A DNA stretch of 6,588 bases from Deltaproteobacteria bacterium. Lineage in GTDB: Bacteria > Desulfobacterota_C > Deferrisomatia > Deferrisomatales > JACRMM01. The stretch is from NCBI GenBank assembly GCA_016218905.1, contig JACRCS010000946.1, forward strand, positions 1 to 6,588, written 5' to 3'. Position numbers and translations under genes: made by a program. The notes under the pieces were generated by a model. It was not told where the DNA came from. It saw only the letters and a program-made list of their open reading frames with translations, and ran no database searches. Every line of letters begins with the position of its first letter. Position 1 is the first letter of the stretch. Below are positions 1 through 5,430 of this stretch, one piece after another.

Positions 1-595
1 CGGGGAGGGTGTAGAGCCCGAGCTTCCTCATGATGTGCTGGCGGTGGGTCTCGACGGTCTTGACGCTGACGTTGAGCAGCTCCGCGATCTCGCGGGTGGT
101 CTTCCCCTCGGCGAGCGGCTGGAGCACTTCCCGTTCGCGGTCGCTCAGGACGGCTTCCGACGGCGCCCGGGGAGCCCGCACGTATTGGTCGACGAATCCT
201 CGCACCACTTGCCCGCTGAGGTAGATCTCGCCGGCGAGTACGGCCCGGACCGCTCGTTCGAGCTCCTCCAGAGCGCCCTCCTTCAGCACGTAGGCCGAGG
301 CCCCGGCCCGGAGCATCTCGGCGACGAGCTTCGGGTCCGCGTGGACGGTGAGGGCCACGACCTTCACGCGCGGGTTCTCGGCGAGGATCTGCCGCGTGGC
401 CTCGATCCCGTTCAGATCGGGCATGGACACGTCGACGATCGCGACGCCCGGAGCCGACTCCCGGGCGAGGCGGACAGCCTGGTGCCCGTTCTCGGCCTCG
501 CCCACGACCCTCCAGCCGCGCTGGCCCTCCAGCACGGCCCGAAGCCCCTGGCGGACGAGCCGGTGATCATCGGCGAGCAGGATTCGGACGTCCAT
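1..595 (-). CDS. NarL/FixJ-family two-component response regulator (3' end cut off by window edge)
   Basis: This is a DNA-binding response regulator that would be phosphorylated by a partner histidine kinase and then alter transcription. Reading the minus strand from the ATG at 595 gives 198 codons with no stop before the window edge. The receiver domain occupies about residues 3-118: acidic pair D9-D10, phospho-acceptor D55 (context IVDVSMPD), T83 and K105 are all in the expected places. A linker follows, then a LuxR-type helix-turn-helix from about residue 149, with LSDREREVL, the recognition-helix stretch VSVKTVETH and the start of KLGL. Only the last few residues (typically 10-20) are missing. 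An in-frame ATG three codons upstream (604) is an alternative start; neither has a clear Shine-Dalgarno sequence, and 595 gives the usual family N-terminus. No kinase gene is visible in the window, so its partner and regulon are unknown. Confidence 0.93.
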   Translation of the reverse strand, partial: MDVRILLADDHRLVRQGLRAVLEGQRGWRVVGEAENGHQAVRLARESAPGVAIVDVSMPDLNGIEATRQILAENPRVKVVALTVHADPKLVAEMLRAGASAYVLKEGALEELERAVRAVLAGEIYLSGQVVRGFVDQYVRAPRAPSEAVLSDREREVLQPLAEGKTTREIAELLNVSVKTVETHRQHIMRKLGLYTLP

Positions 596-863
596 GGATA
601 CCATCGCCGGAAAGCGCCCGTGCACGAAAGTGTGCCCGACCCCCTTCCAGCGAAGCAGAGGCCGGGGGCGGTGTCAACTCCAGGCCGGAGACCCGGATGA
701 AGGCAGACGACGCCCAGGGGCTAGTCGCATGGGAGACGAAGGTCCGTCTCACACCACGACACTACGGCCGCGACGCGAGAACCGACCGGACAGGTCTTCG
801 TAGCGTCGTTGCGCCGTTGCGTGAAACCGGTCTTTCGGCACCCGCCTGGGCAAACTGCCGAAC

Positions 864-878
864 TTGACCCATTGTCAA
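864..878. promoter_or_regulatory. Inverted repeat TTGAC-N5-GTCAA, possible protein-binding site
   Basis: Perfect 5-base arms TTGAC (864-868) and GTCAA (874-878) flank a 5-base spacer, giving a dyad with a 10-base centre-to-centre distance, as expected for a dimeric regulator. It sits 28 bases beyond the stop codon of the glycosylase and about 270 bases upstream of the response regulator start. The minus-strand arm also reads TTGACA, a -35 look-alike, but no -10 box follows at the right distance. Five-base arms occur by chance fairly often, so this is only a candidate. Confidence 0.25.
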
Positions 879-886
879 AGAGTTCC

Positions 887-900
887 GGCCCTCGAGGGCC
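887..900 (-). terminator. Possible weak transcription terminator after the glycosylase gene
   Basis: A perfect 14-base palindrome, GGCCCTCGAGGGCC, starts six bases beyond the glycosylase stop codon. In RNA it could fold as a 5-pair GC stem with a UCGA loop. On the minus strand it is followed by a short CTCTTT stretch rather than a real U-tract, so it is at best a weak intrinsic terminator or an RNA 3'-end protecting hairpin. The location is right; the sequence is not decisive. Confidence 0.3.
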
Positions 901-905
901 CCAGC

Positions 906-1520
906 TCAACGGAGGCGGAAGCGCCAGGGGATGCTCTTCCAAGGCTCGGGGACCGTGAAGAGGCCGACGCGGGGGCCGATCCGGAGGGCTTCGTCGGGAA
1001 TGGGCTCTCCCGCCTCGATGAAGAGCTCGGCTCCCGGCAGGCAGAGGTCGTGGCCGTCGAGGCGGCCATCGATCGCGAGCGCCTGGCACAGCTTCCCCGG
1101 GCCGTCGGCGAGGGCGGAGTCCTTCGATACGTTGCGGCGTCGCCGCATGAGCTCGACGCCTTCGAGAGGGCGAATCGCGCGCAGGAGCACGGCGGCCGCC
1201 CTTTCCTCCGGCTCGACCACGACGTTCAGGAGCCAGTGCATGCCGTAGGTGAAGTACACGTACGCGTGGCCCGGTGGCCCCCAGAGGGACGCGTTCCGCG
1301 CCGTTCGGCCCGCCCGGGCGTGGCAGCCGAGGTCCTCCGGTCCGGCGTACGCCTCGGTCTCCGAAATCACCCCGGAGAGGCGCTCACCCCTCGGCTCGAG
1401 GCGCACGAGCACGCACCCGAGCAGCTCCCGGGCGACTTCGAGCGCGGGCCGGTCGAAGAAGCTCCGCTCGAGCCGGCGCCGGGTGCCCTCCCGTGCTTCA
1501 TCCTCGCCGCTCCCGCCCAT
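906..1520 (-). CDS. mpg: 3-methyladenine DNA glycosylase, AAG/MPG family
   Basis: This is a monofunctional base-excision repair glycosylase that removes alkylated purines such as 3-methyladenine and deaminated bases such as hypoxanthine, acting on nucleoid DNA. The 204-residue protein matches the family along its whole length. Counting from the ATG at 1520, the block SETEAY carries E56 and Y58, equivalent to human AAG catalytic E125 and Y127. H67 matches H136; the block AYVYFTYGMH supplies Y87/Y89 (human Y157/Y159 region); N99 matches N169 and R114 (LLRA) matches R182. A later GPGKLCQAL block is also typical. No active-site residue is missing. The frame stays open to an ATG at 1607, which would add 29 residues without family similarity; a GTG at 1538 with GAGGGG just upstream is a third option. 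I chose 1520 because about 200 residues is the usual bacterial length. It reads divergently from the liv operon and is probably unrelated to it. Confidence 0.93.
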   Translation of the reverse strand: MGGSGEDEAREGTRRRLERSFFDRPALEVARELLGCVLVRLEPRGERLSGVISETEAYAGPEDLGCHARAGRTARNASLWGPPGHAYVYFTYGMHWLLNVVVEPEERAAAVLLRAIRPLEGVELMRRRRNVSKDSALADGPGKLCQALAIDGRLDGHDLCLPGAELFIEAGEPIPDEALRIGPRVGLFTVPEPWKSIPWRFRLR

Positions 1521-1555
1521 CCCTCGGCTTCTCGGCACTAGCCCCTCTTGGCTCT

Positions 1556-1581
1556 GCCTGGCGAGGCCGGCTCCGCCAGGC
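1556..1581. repeat. GC-rich inverted repeat (8-base arms, 10-base loop)
   Basis: The arms GCCTGGCG (1556-1563) and CGCCAGGC (1574-1581) are perfect complements around a 10-base centre that itself contains GCCGGC. It lies upstream of the preferred glycosylase start. If the longer glycosylase start at 1607 were used it would lie inside the coding region, which argues mildly against that start. It could be an RNA hairpin in the glycosylase leader or a copy of a dispersed palindromic element; no U-tract supports termination in either direction. Confidence 0.5.
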
Positions 1582-1597
1582 GAAGCGTGGGCGTCGT

Positions 1598-1616
1598 CAT
1601 CCTTCATCCTTCATCC
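1598..1616. repeat. Short heptamer tandem repeat (CATCCTT, about 2.7 copies)
   Basis: The heptamer CATCCTT occurs at 1598-1604 and 1605-1611, followed by the partial copy CATCC at 1612-1616. On the minus strand each copy begins an ATG preceded by AAGG or similar, giving ATGs at 1614, 1607 and 1600 in three different frames, of which only 1607 is in frame with the glycosylase. The array is too short to be confidently called a slippage-prone locus. Confidence 0.55.
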
Positions 1617-1629
1617 CGCCATTTTCCCA

Positions 1630-1658
1630 TTGACACTCGCCCGGTCACCTACTTAAAT
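1630..1658 (+). promoter_or_regulatory. Sigma-70-type promoter for the regulator/liv operon
   Basis: A perfect -35 box TTGACA (1630-1635) is followed by a 17-base spacer and the -10 box TTAAAT (1653-1658), four of six matches to TATAAT with the key first T, second A-region and last T largely kept. It lies in the only AT-rich patch of an otherwise very GC-rich window. The predicted start near 1665 leaves a leader of about 32 bases before the GTG at 1697. No other convincing promoter is seen between the following genes, so this may drive the whole regulator-transporter operon. Confidence 0.7.
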
Positions 1659-1670
1659 CACGTTAACTCA
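1653..1670 (+). promoter_or_regulatory. Two direct repeats one helical turn apart over the -10 region, candidate operator
   Basis: TTAAATCA (1653-1660) and TTAACTCA (1663-1670) match at seven of eight positions and are offset by exactly 10 bases. A degenerate third copy may follow at 1673-1680. The patch also contains the palindrome GTTAAC (1662-1667) and an outer dyad TAAAT (1654-1658)/ATTTA (1672-1676). The repeats cover the -10 box and the predicted transcription start, where a bound repressor would block initiation. The adjacent XRE-cupin protein is the obvious candidate ligand; that link is inference. Confidence 0.45.
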
Positions 1671-1687
1671 AATTTATCTCGCTGGCC

Positions 1688-1691
1688 GGAG
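1688..1691 (+). promoter_or_regulatory. Ribosome binding site supporting the GTG start at 1697
   Basis: GGAG lies five bases before the GTG start codon at 1697. An in-frame TAA at 1664-1666 closes the frame upstream and no ATG or other common start lies between, so the GTG is effectively the only available start for the regulator. Confidence 0.6.
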
Positions 1692-1696
1692 CGCGC

Positions 1697-2245
1697 GTGG
1701 GCGAAGAGATCGGAACGAAGCTCAAGGTCCTGCGCGAGAGCCGCCGGCTCACGCTCAAGCAGCTGGCCGACCAGGTCGGCTGCACCGGCGCCCACCTGTC
1801 GCTCATCGAGAACGGGCACACCTCCCCCTCCATCGCGACCCTGAAGAAGATCGCCCACTGCCTGGGCGTGAACATCGTCGACTTCTTCGTCGAGGAAGAC
1901 GCCTCCGAACCCGTGGTGACCGCCCTCCGCGACCGGAAGAACGTCTCCCTCGGCAACTGGAACGCCCAGATCTACCAGCTGATCCGCTCCACCACCGGCA
2001 AGCTCATGCAGCCGTTCTTCACCGTCGTCTCTCCCCAGGGGGGCTCCCACGAGCCGTACAGCCACGTGGGCGAGGAGTTCGGGATCGTCCTGAAAGGCAC
2101 CTTGACCCTCACGGTCGGCGACCGGAGGTACGACGTCGGGCCGGGCGAGAGCTTCTACTACTCCTCCCGGGTCCCCCACCGCTGGATCAACGAAGGCAAC
2201 GAGGACGTCGAAGTCGTCTGGGTGGTTTCTCCGCCGACCTGGTAA
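1697..2245 (+). CDS. XRE-family transcriptional regulator with C-terminal cupin sensor domain
   Basis: This 182-residue protein combines an N-terminal lambda-repressor-like helix-turn-helix (about residues 5-63, with LTLKQLADQ, the recognition segment around AHLSLIENG and SPSIATLKKIA) with a C-terminal single cupin barrel (about 105-178). The cupin keeps likely metal or ligand residues H123 and E127 (SHVGEEF), a GTLTLTVG turn and H161 in RVPHRW. The architecture is that of the PuuR/SutR-like group, soluble regulators in which the cupin is thought to sense a small molecule; PuuR itself represses putrescine-use genes. Length is typical. It starts with GTG and is followed after only 33 bases by the transporter binding-protein gene on the same strand, so it probably regulates this operon, including itself, through the repeats at 1653-1670. 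Whether it represses or activates, and its ligand, cannot be read from sequence. Confidence 0.93.
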   Translation: MGEEIGTKLKVLRESRRLTLKQLADQVGCTGAHLSLIENGHTSPSIATLKKIAHCLGVNIVDFFVEEDASEPVVTALRDRKNVSLGNWNAQIYQLIRSTTGKLMQPFFTVVSPQGGSHEPYSHVGEEFGIVLKGTLTLTVGDRRYDVGPGESFYYSSRVPHRWINEGNEDVEVVWVVSPPTW

Positions 2246-2266
2246 CGAGCACCCTCACCCGCCCTG

Positions 2267-2274
2267 AAGGAGGT
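2267..2274 (+). promoter_or_regulatory. Strong Shine-Dalgarno fixing the binding-protein start at ATG 2279
   Basis: AAGGAGGT is a near-perfect anti-Shine-Dalgarno match ending four bases before the ATG at 2279. The frame could also open at a GTG at 2273, but that codon overlaps the Shine-Dalgarno sequence itself and so is not a credible start. Confidence 0.85.
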
Positions 2275-2278
2275 GGTC

Positions 2279-3481
2279 ATGAAGCGAGCCCTTGCACTCC
2301 TGGTGTCGTTCGCAGTCGCGGCCTCTGCCCTGCCCGCCCTGGGGGCGGACACGATCAAAATCGGCGAGATCAACAGCTACAGCCGGATCCCCCAGTTCCT
2401 GACCCCGTACAAGAACGGGTTGGACATGGCCGTCGAGGAGATCAACGCGAGCGGCGGCGTGCTCGGGAAGAAGCTCGAGGTCATCACCCGCGACGACGGC
2501 GGGAACCCCGCCACGGCCGAGCGCCACGCCACCGAGCTCGTCCAGAACGAGAAGGTCGCACTCCTCGCCGGGACCTTCCTCTCGAACATCGGCCTCGCCG
2601 TGTCGAGCTTCGCCAAGCGCAACAAGGTCCTCTTCGTGGCCGCCGAGCCCCTCACCGACGACCTCACCTGGAAGGAGGGCCACCGGTACGTCTTCCGGCT
2701 GCGGCCGAACACCTACTCCCAGTCCTGGATGGTCGCCAAGGAGGCCGCGAAGCTCCCGGCCAAGAAGTGGGCCACGGTCGCGCCCAACTACGAGTACGGC
2801 CAGTCCTTCGTCGAGCAGTTCAAGGCGATCCTGAGCCAGCTCCGGCCCGACGTGCAGTGGGTCGGCGAGCAGTGGCCGGCCCTCGGGAAGATCGACGCGG
2901 GCGCGACGGTCCAGGCTCTGGCCATGGCCCAGCCCGACGCCATCTTCAACGCGACCTTCGGCGCCGACCTCTCGAAGTTCGTACGCGAGGGGAACAACCG
3001 CGGCCTCTTCAAGAACCGCTCGGTCGTGAGCGTGCTGACCGGCGAGCCGGACTACATGGAGCCCCTCAAGGACGAGGCCCCCGAGGGCTGGATCGTCACC
3101 GGCTACCCTTGGTACGAGATCAACAACGCCGCGCATAAGGCCTTCGTCGACGCATACATGAAGAAGTACAACGACACGCCGAAGCTCGGGACCATCGTCG
3201 GCTATATCACCTTCAAGGCCATCGCGGCCGGGATCAAGAAGGCGGGCTCAACCGACACCGAGGCCATGATCAAGGCCATGGAAGGCCTGAAGTTCGACAC
3301 GCCGGTGGGCCCCGTCACCTTCCGGGATTTCGATCATCAGTCCACGCTCGGCGCCTGGGTGGGAAAGACCAAGTACGACGCGAAGCGCGGCTGGGGCGTG
3401 ATGGTGGACTGGAAGTACATCGACGGCAGCGCGGCGCTGCCCGACAAGAAGTGGGTCTCGTCCGTCCGACCCAAGGATTGA
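2279..3481 (+). CDS. ABC importer periplasmic substrate-binding protein, Leu/Ile/Val (HAAT) family
   Basis: A 400-residue type I periplasmic binding protein that would capture a small organic solute and deliver it to the LivHM/G/F complex encoded downstream. The N-terminus MKRALALL plus a hydrophobic stretch ending ALPALGA is a clear Sec signal peptide, with likely cleavage after G22 (A-L-G) or A23; no lipobox cysteine is present. The mature protein has the family pattern: opening strand IKIGEIN, helix NGLDMAVEEINASGGVLGKK, VITRDDGGNP, the loop AGTFLSNIGLAVSSFA near residues 97-112, and the second-lobe stretch APNYEYGQSF. The first ligand loop reads INSYSRIPQF rather than the usual glycine/serine-rich version, so the substrate may not be a branched-chain amino acid; urea, amides, short amides or aromatic acids are known for relatives. 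It follows the regulator by 33 bases, and hairpins lie just after its stop. Confidence 0.93.
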   Translation: MKRALALLVSFAVAASALPALGADTIKIGEINSYSRIPQFLTPYKNGLDMAVEEINASGGVLGKKLEVITRDDGGNPATAERHATELVQNEKVALLAGTFLSNIGLAVSSFAKRNKVLFVAAEPLTDDLTWKEGHRYVFRLRPNTYSQSWMVAKEAAKLPAKKWATVAPNYEYGQSFVEQFKAILSQLRPDVQWVGEQWPALGKIDAGATVQALAMAQPDAIFNATFGADLSKFVREGNNRGLFKNRSVVSVLTGEPDYMEPLKDEAPEGWIVTGYPWYEINNAAHKAFVDAYMKKYNDTPKLGTIVGYITFKAIAAGIKKAGSTDTEAMIKAMEGLKFDTPVGPVTFRDFDHQSTLGAWVGKTKYDAKRGWGVMVDWKYIDGSAALPDKKWVSSVRPKD

Positions 3482-3496
3482 CGCGGGGTTTCCGCG
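3482..3496 (+). repeat. Small hairpin immediately after the binding-protein stop codon
   Basis: CGCGG (3482-3486) and CCGCG (3492-3496) can pair around the loop GGTTT, directly abutting the TGA stop at 3479-3481. On its own it is weak, but it is followed within seven bases by the much stronger hairpin at 3503-3524, and a tandem arrangement may block 3'-5' exonucleases. Confidence 0.4.
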
Positions 3497-3502
3497 ACTC
3501 GA

Positions 3503-3524
3503 GGGCAGGGCTGCGGCCCTGCCC
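3503..3524 (+). terminator. Strong intercistronic hairpin, possible attenuator or mRNA-stabilising element
   Basis: GGGCAGGGC (3503-3511) pairs perfectly with GCCCTGCCC (3516-3524) around a TGCG tetraloop, a 9-pair GC-rich stem. An alternative pairing of GAGGGC (3501-3506) with GCCCTC (3525-3530) is also possible. No U-tract follows, so full intrinsic termination is unlikely. Its position between binding-protein and permease genes fits the known pattern in ABC operons where the binding protein is made in excess through partial termination or by protecting the upstream mRNA from decay. Confidence 0.5.
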
Positions 3525-3573
3525 GCCCTCCCCGCCGGAGGGGAACCGGGGGGCTATCTCATAAGGAAGGTGC

Positions 3574-5430
3574 ATGGGCGTCTACCTGATCCAGGCCCTC
3601 AGCGGGCTCGCCTCGGCCTCCTCGCTCTTCCTCGTCGCGTCGGGGCTCTCCATCATCTTCGGCGTGACGCGGATCGTGAACTTCGCCCACGGCACCTTCT
3701 ACATGGTGGGCGCCTACGTCGCCTACACCCTCGTGGAGAGCCTTCCGCGCATGGGCCTCAGCTTCTGGGGAGCGATCCTCGTCGCCGCGCTCGCGGTTGC
3801 CCTCCTCGGCGCGCTCGTGGAGATCCTCATCCTGCGGCGCATCTACAAGGCACCGGAGCTCTTCCAGCTCCTCGCGACCTTCGGGCTCGTGCTGGTGATC
3901 GGAGACCTCGTGCGGCTCGTCTGGGGCCCCGAAGACCTCCTCGGGCCCCGCGCGCCCGGCCTGAAGGGGTCGATCCCCCTCTTCGGCGGCGCGGTGCCGA
4001 GCTACGACCTGGTGCTCATCGCCCTCGGGCCGCTGGTCCTCGGCGCCCTCTGGCTCCTCTTCCATCGGACCCGTTTCGGACGCCTCGTCCGGGCGGCTAC
4101 CCAGGACCGGGACATGGTCGCCGCCCTCGGGGTCAACGAGCGATGGCTCTTCACGGGCGTCTTCGTCCTCGGCTCCTTCCTCGCCGGCCTGGGCGGCGCG
4201 GTCCAGCTCCCGCGCGAGGCGCTCAACCACGGCATGCACCACCAGATCATTACCGAGATCTTCGTCGTCGTGGTGGTCGGCGGAATGGGAAGCATCCTCG
4301 GCGCCTTCATCGCCGCCGTCCTCATCAGCGAGCTGAGCGCCTTCGGGATCCTCGTCTTCCCGGAGATCACCCTCGTCCTCATCTTCGTCTTCATGGCCGT
4401 GGTCCTGGTCTTCCGGCCCTGGGGGCTCCTCGGGAAGCCGGAAGCCGCGGCGCGCGGCGCGGCCGTCCAGCAGCCGCCGCTTCGCCTGCTCGGACCGTGG
4501 TTCACGTACCTCGGCCTCGGGGCGCTCGCCCTGGCCGCGCTCTTTCCGTACGTCTCCGCCGAGTACGCGACCCGGGTCGCCACCGAGGTGCTCAACTTCG
4601 CGCTCTTCGCCGCCAGTCTCGGCGCCATCATGACCATTGGGGGGCTCGTCTCCTTCGGCCACGCCGCCTACTTCGGGTTGGGAGCTTACGGGGCCGCCCT
4701 CCTCGTCACCACCTGGAAGGCGCCCATGGCGGTCGCGCTCCTCGGGTCGGTGGCGCTGGCCGGTCTGGCGGCGATCGTCTTCGGCTACTTCTGCGTGCGG
4801 CTCTCCGGCATCTACTTCGCCATGCTGACGCTCGCCTTCGCGCAGATCGTCTACGCGATCCTCTTCCAGTGGGCCCGCTTCACCGGCGGCGACAACGGCC
4901 TCCTGAACATCTGGCCCGCAGCCTGGGCGTCGAGCCCCCGGGCCTACTACTACCTGACGCTCGCCGTCGTCGCCCTCGGCATCTACCTCCTGCGGCGCAT
5001 GGCCTTCGCTCCCTTCGGCTACACGCTCCGGGCGTGCCGCGACTCCAGCGTCCGCTGCGAGGCGACCGGGATCAACGTCCCCCGCTCCCAGTGGATGGCG
5101 CTGGCGCTCTCGGGGACGTTCGCCGGCGCGGCGGGCGGGCTCTTCGCCTTCCTGAAGGGGAGCGTCTTCCCGGACTTTGCGGGCATCGGCGTCTCCGTCG
5201 ACGCCCTCGTGATGGTGCTCCTCGGCGGCGTCCAGACGCTCACGGGACCGCTCGCCGGGGCGGGCGTCTACAAGATGCTGGAAGTCTTCATCAACCGGTA
5301 CACCGAGTACTGGCAGCTCTTCCTGGGGCTGATCCTGATCGCCTTGGTCCTGCTCTTTCCCAAGGGGCTCGTCGGCTTCGTCCAGGCCCGCTTCCAGGGC
5401 AAGCTCTCGCCCGCGGAGGAGCCCGCATGA
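3574..5430 (+). CDS. livHM: Fused branched-chain amino acid-type ABC permease (LivH-LivM)
   Basis: This 618-residue inner-membrane protein carries both permease halves of a HAAT importer in one chain. Residues 1 to about 287 are LivH-like: several hydrophobic helices, the conserved segment GVTRIVNFAHGTFYMVGAY, a cytoplasmic coupling loop around RLVRAATQDRDMVAALGV (170-187) and the late block VVVVGGMGSILGAF, ending in RPWGLLGK. A polar linker rich in Ala, Arg and Gln (about 288-305) leads to a LivM-like half (about 308-610) with TIGGLVSFGHAAYFGLGAYG, a second coupling loop around TLRACRDSSVRCEATGIN (484 onward) and FAGAAGGLFAF. In E. coli these are two genes; fused versions are known in many bacteria. 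The ATG at 3574 has AAGGAAGG just upstream. The stop overlaps the livG start (ATGA), implying translational coupling. No frameshift or missing segment is seen. Confidence 0.94.
   Translation: MGVYLIQALSGLASASSLFLVASGLSIIFGVTRIVNFAHGTFYMVGAYVAYTLVESLPRMGLSFWGAILVAALAVALLGALVEILILRRIYKAPELFQLLATFGLVLVIGDLVRLVWGPEDLLGPRAPGLKGSIPLFGGAVPSYDLVLIALGPLVLGALWLLFHRTRFGRLVRAATQDRDMVAALGVNERWLFTGVFVLGSFLAGLGGAVQLPREALNHGMHHQIITEIFVVVVVGGMGSILGAFIAAVLISELSAFGILVFPEITLVLIFVFMAVVLVFRPWGLLGKPEAAARGAAVQQPPLRLLGPWFTYLGLGALALAALFPYVSAEYATRVATEVLNFALFAASLGAIMTIGGLVSFGHAAYFGLGAYGAALLVTTWKAPMAVALLGSVALAGLAAIVFGYFCVRLSGIYFAMLTLAFAQIVYAILFQWARFTGGDNGLLNIWPAAWASSPRAYYYLTLAVVALGIYLLRRMAFAPFGYTLRACRDSSVRCEATGINVPRSQWMALALSGTFAGAAGGLFAFLKGSVFPDFAGIGVSVDALVMVLLGGVQTLTGPLAGAGVYKMLEVFINRYTEYWQLFLGLILIALVLLFPKGLVGFVQARFQGKLSPAEEPA

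Larger units (their letters stand above)
596..905. other. Non-coding gap between glycosylase gene and response regulator gene
   Basis: This 310-base stretch lies between two genes that both read on the minus strand, so it should hold the 3' end signals of the glycosylase gene and the promoter of the response regulator. I find no convincing gene in it. Visible items are: a minus-strand TTGACA (677 down to 672), about 40 bases upstream of a plausible transcription start but without a good -10 box at 16-18 bases; a 6-base stem GAGACG/CGTCTC with a 6-base loop at 733-750; and the two palindromes at 864-878 and 887-900 listed separately. No tRNA-like or rRNA-like structure was recognised. Confidence 0.6.

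Noticed and set aside
640..677. Possible minus-strand promoter for the response regulator with TTGACA at 677-672
   Set aside because: No acceptable -10 hexamer at 16-18 bases spacing; kept only as a remark in the gap description.
35..700. 221-codon open frame on the plus strand opposite the response regulator
   Set aside because: Shadow of the response regulator, whose receiver and helix-turn-helix motifs are clear on the minus strand.
864..1541. 225-codon open frame on the plus strand opposite the glycosylase gene
   Set aside because: The opposite strand encodes a full AAG-family protein with catalytic residues; this frame has no recognisable features.
1658..2179. 173-codon open frame on the minus strand opposite the XRE-cupin gene
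   Set aside because: Antisense shadow; the sense frame has both expected domains and a promoter and ribosome binding site.
2273..2278. GTG start two codons upstream of the binding-protein ATG
   Set aside because: The GTG overlaps the Shine-Dalgarno sequence AAGGAGGT, so it cannot be positioned for initiation.
2255..3136. 293-codon open frame on the minus strand opposite the binding-protein gene
   Set aside because: Antisense shadow with Val/Asp/Leu/Gly-rich repetitive composition caused by codon bias on the real strand.
3559..4662. 367-codon open frame on the minus strand opposite the permease gene
   Set aside because: The translation is almost entirely Glu, Asp, Gly, Arg and His, the expected mirror of a GC-rich membrane-protein gene; no domain or start signal is seen.
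3570..5426. Long N-terminal extension of livG in the permease region
   Set aside because: The extension is Arg/Pro/Ala/Gly-rich out-of-frame reading of livHM; livG begins at the ATGA overlap at 5427 with its own Shine-Dalgarno sequence.
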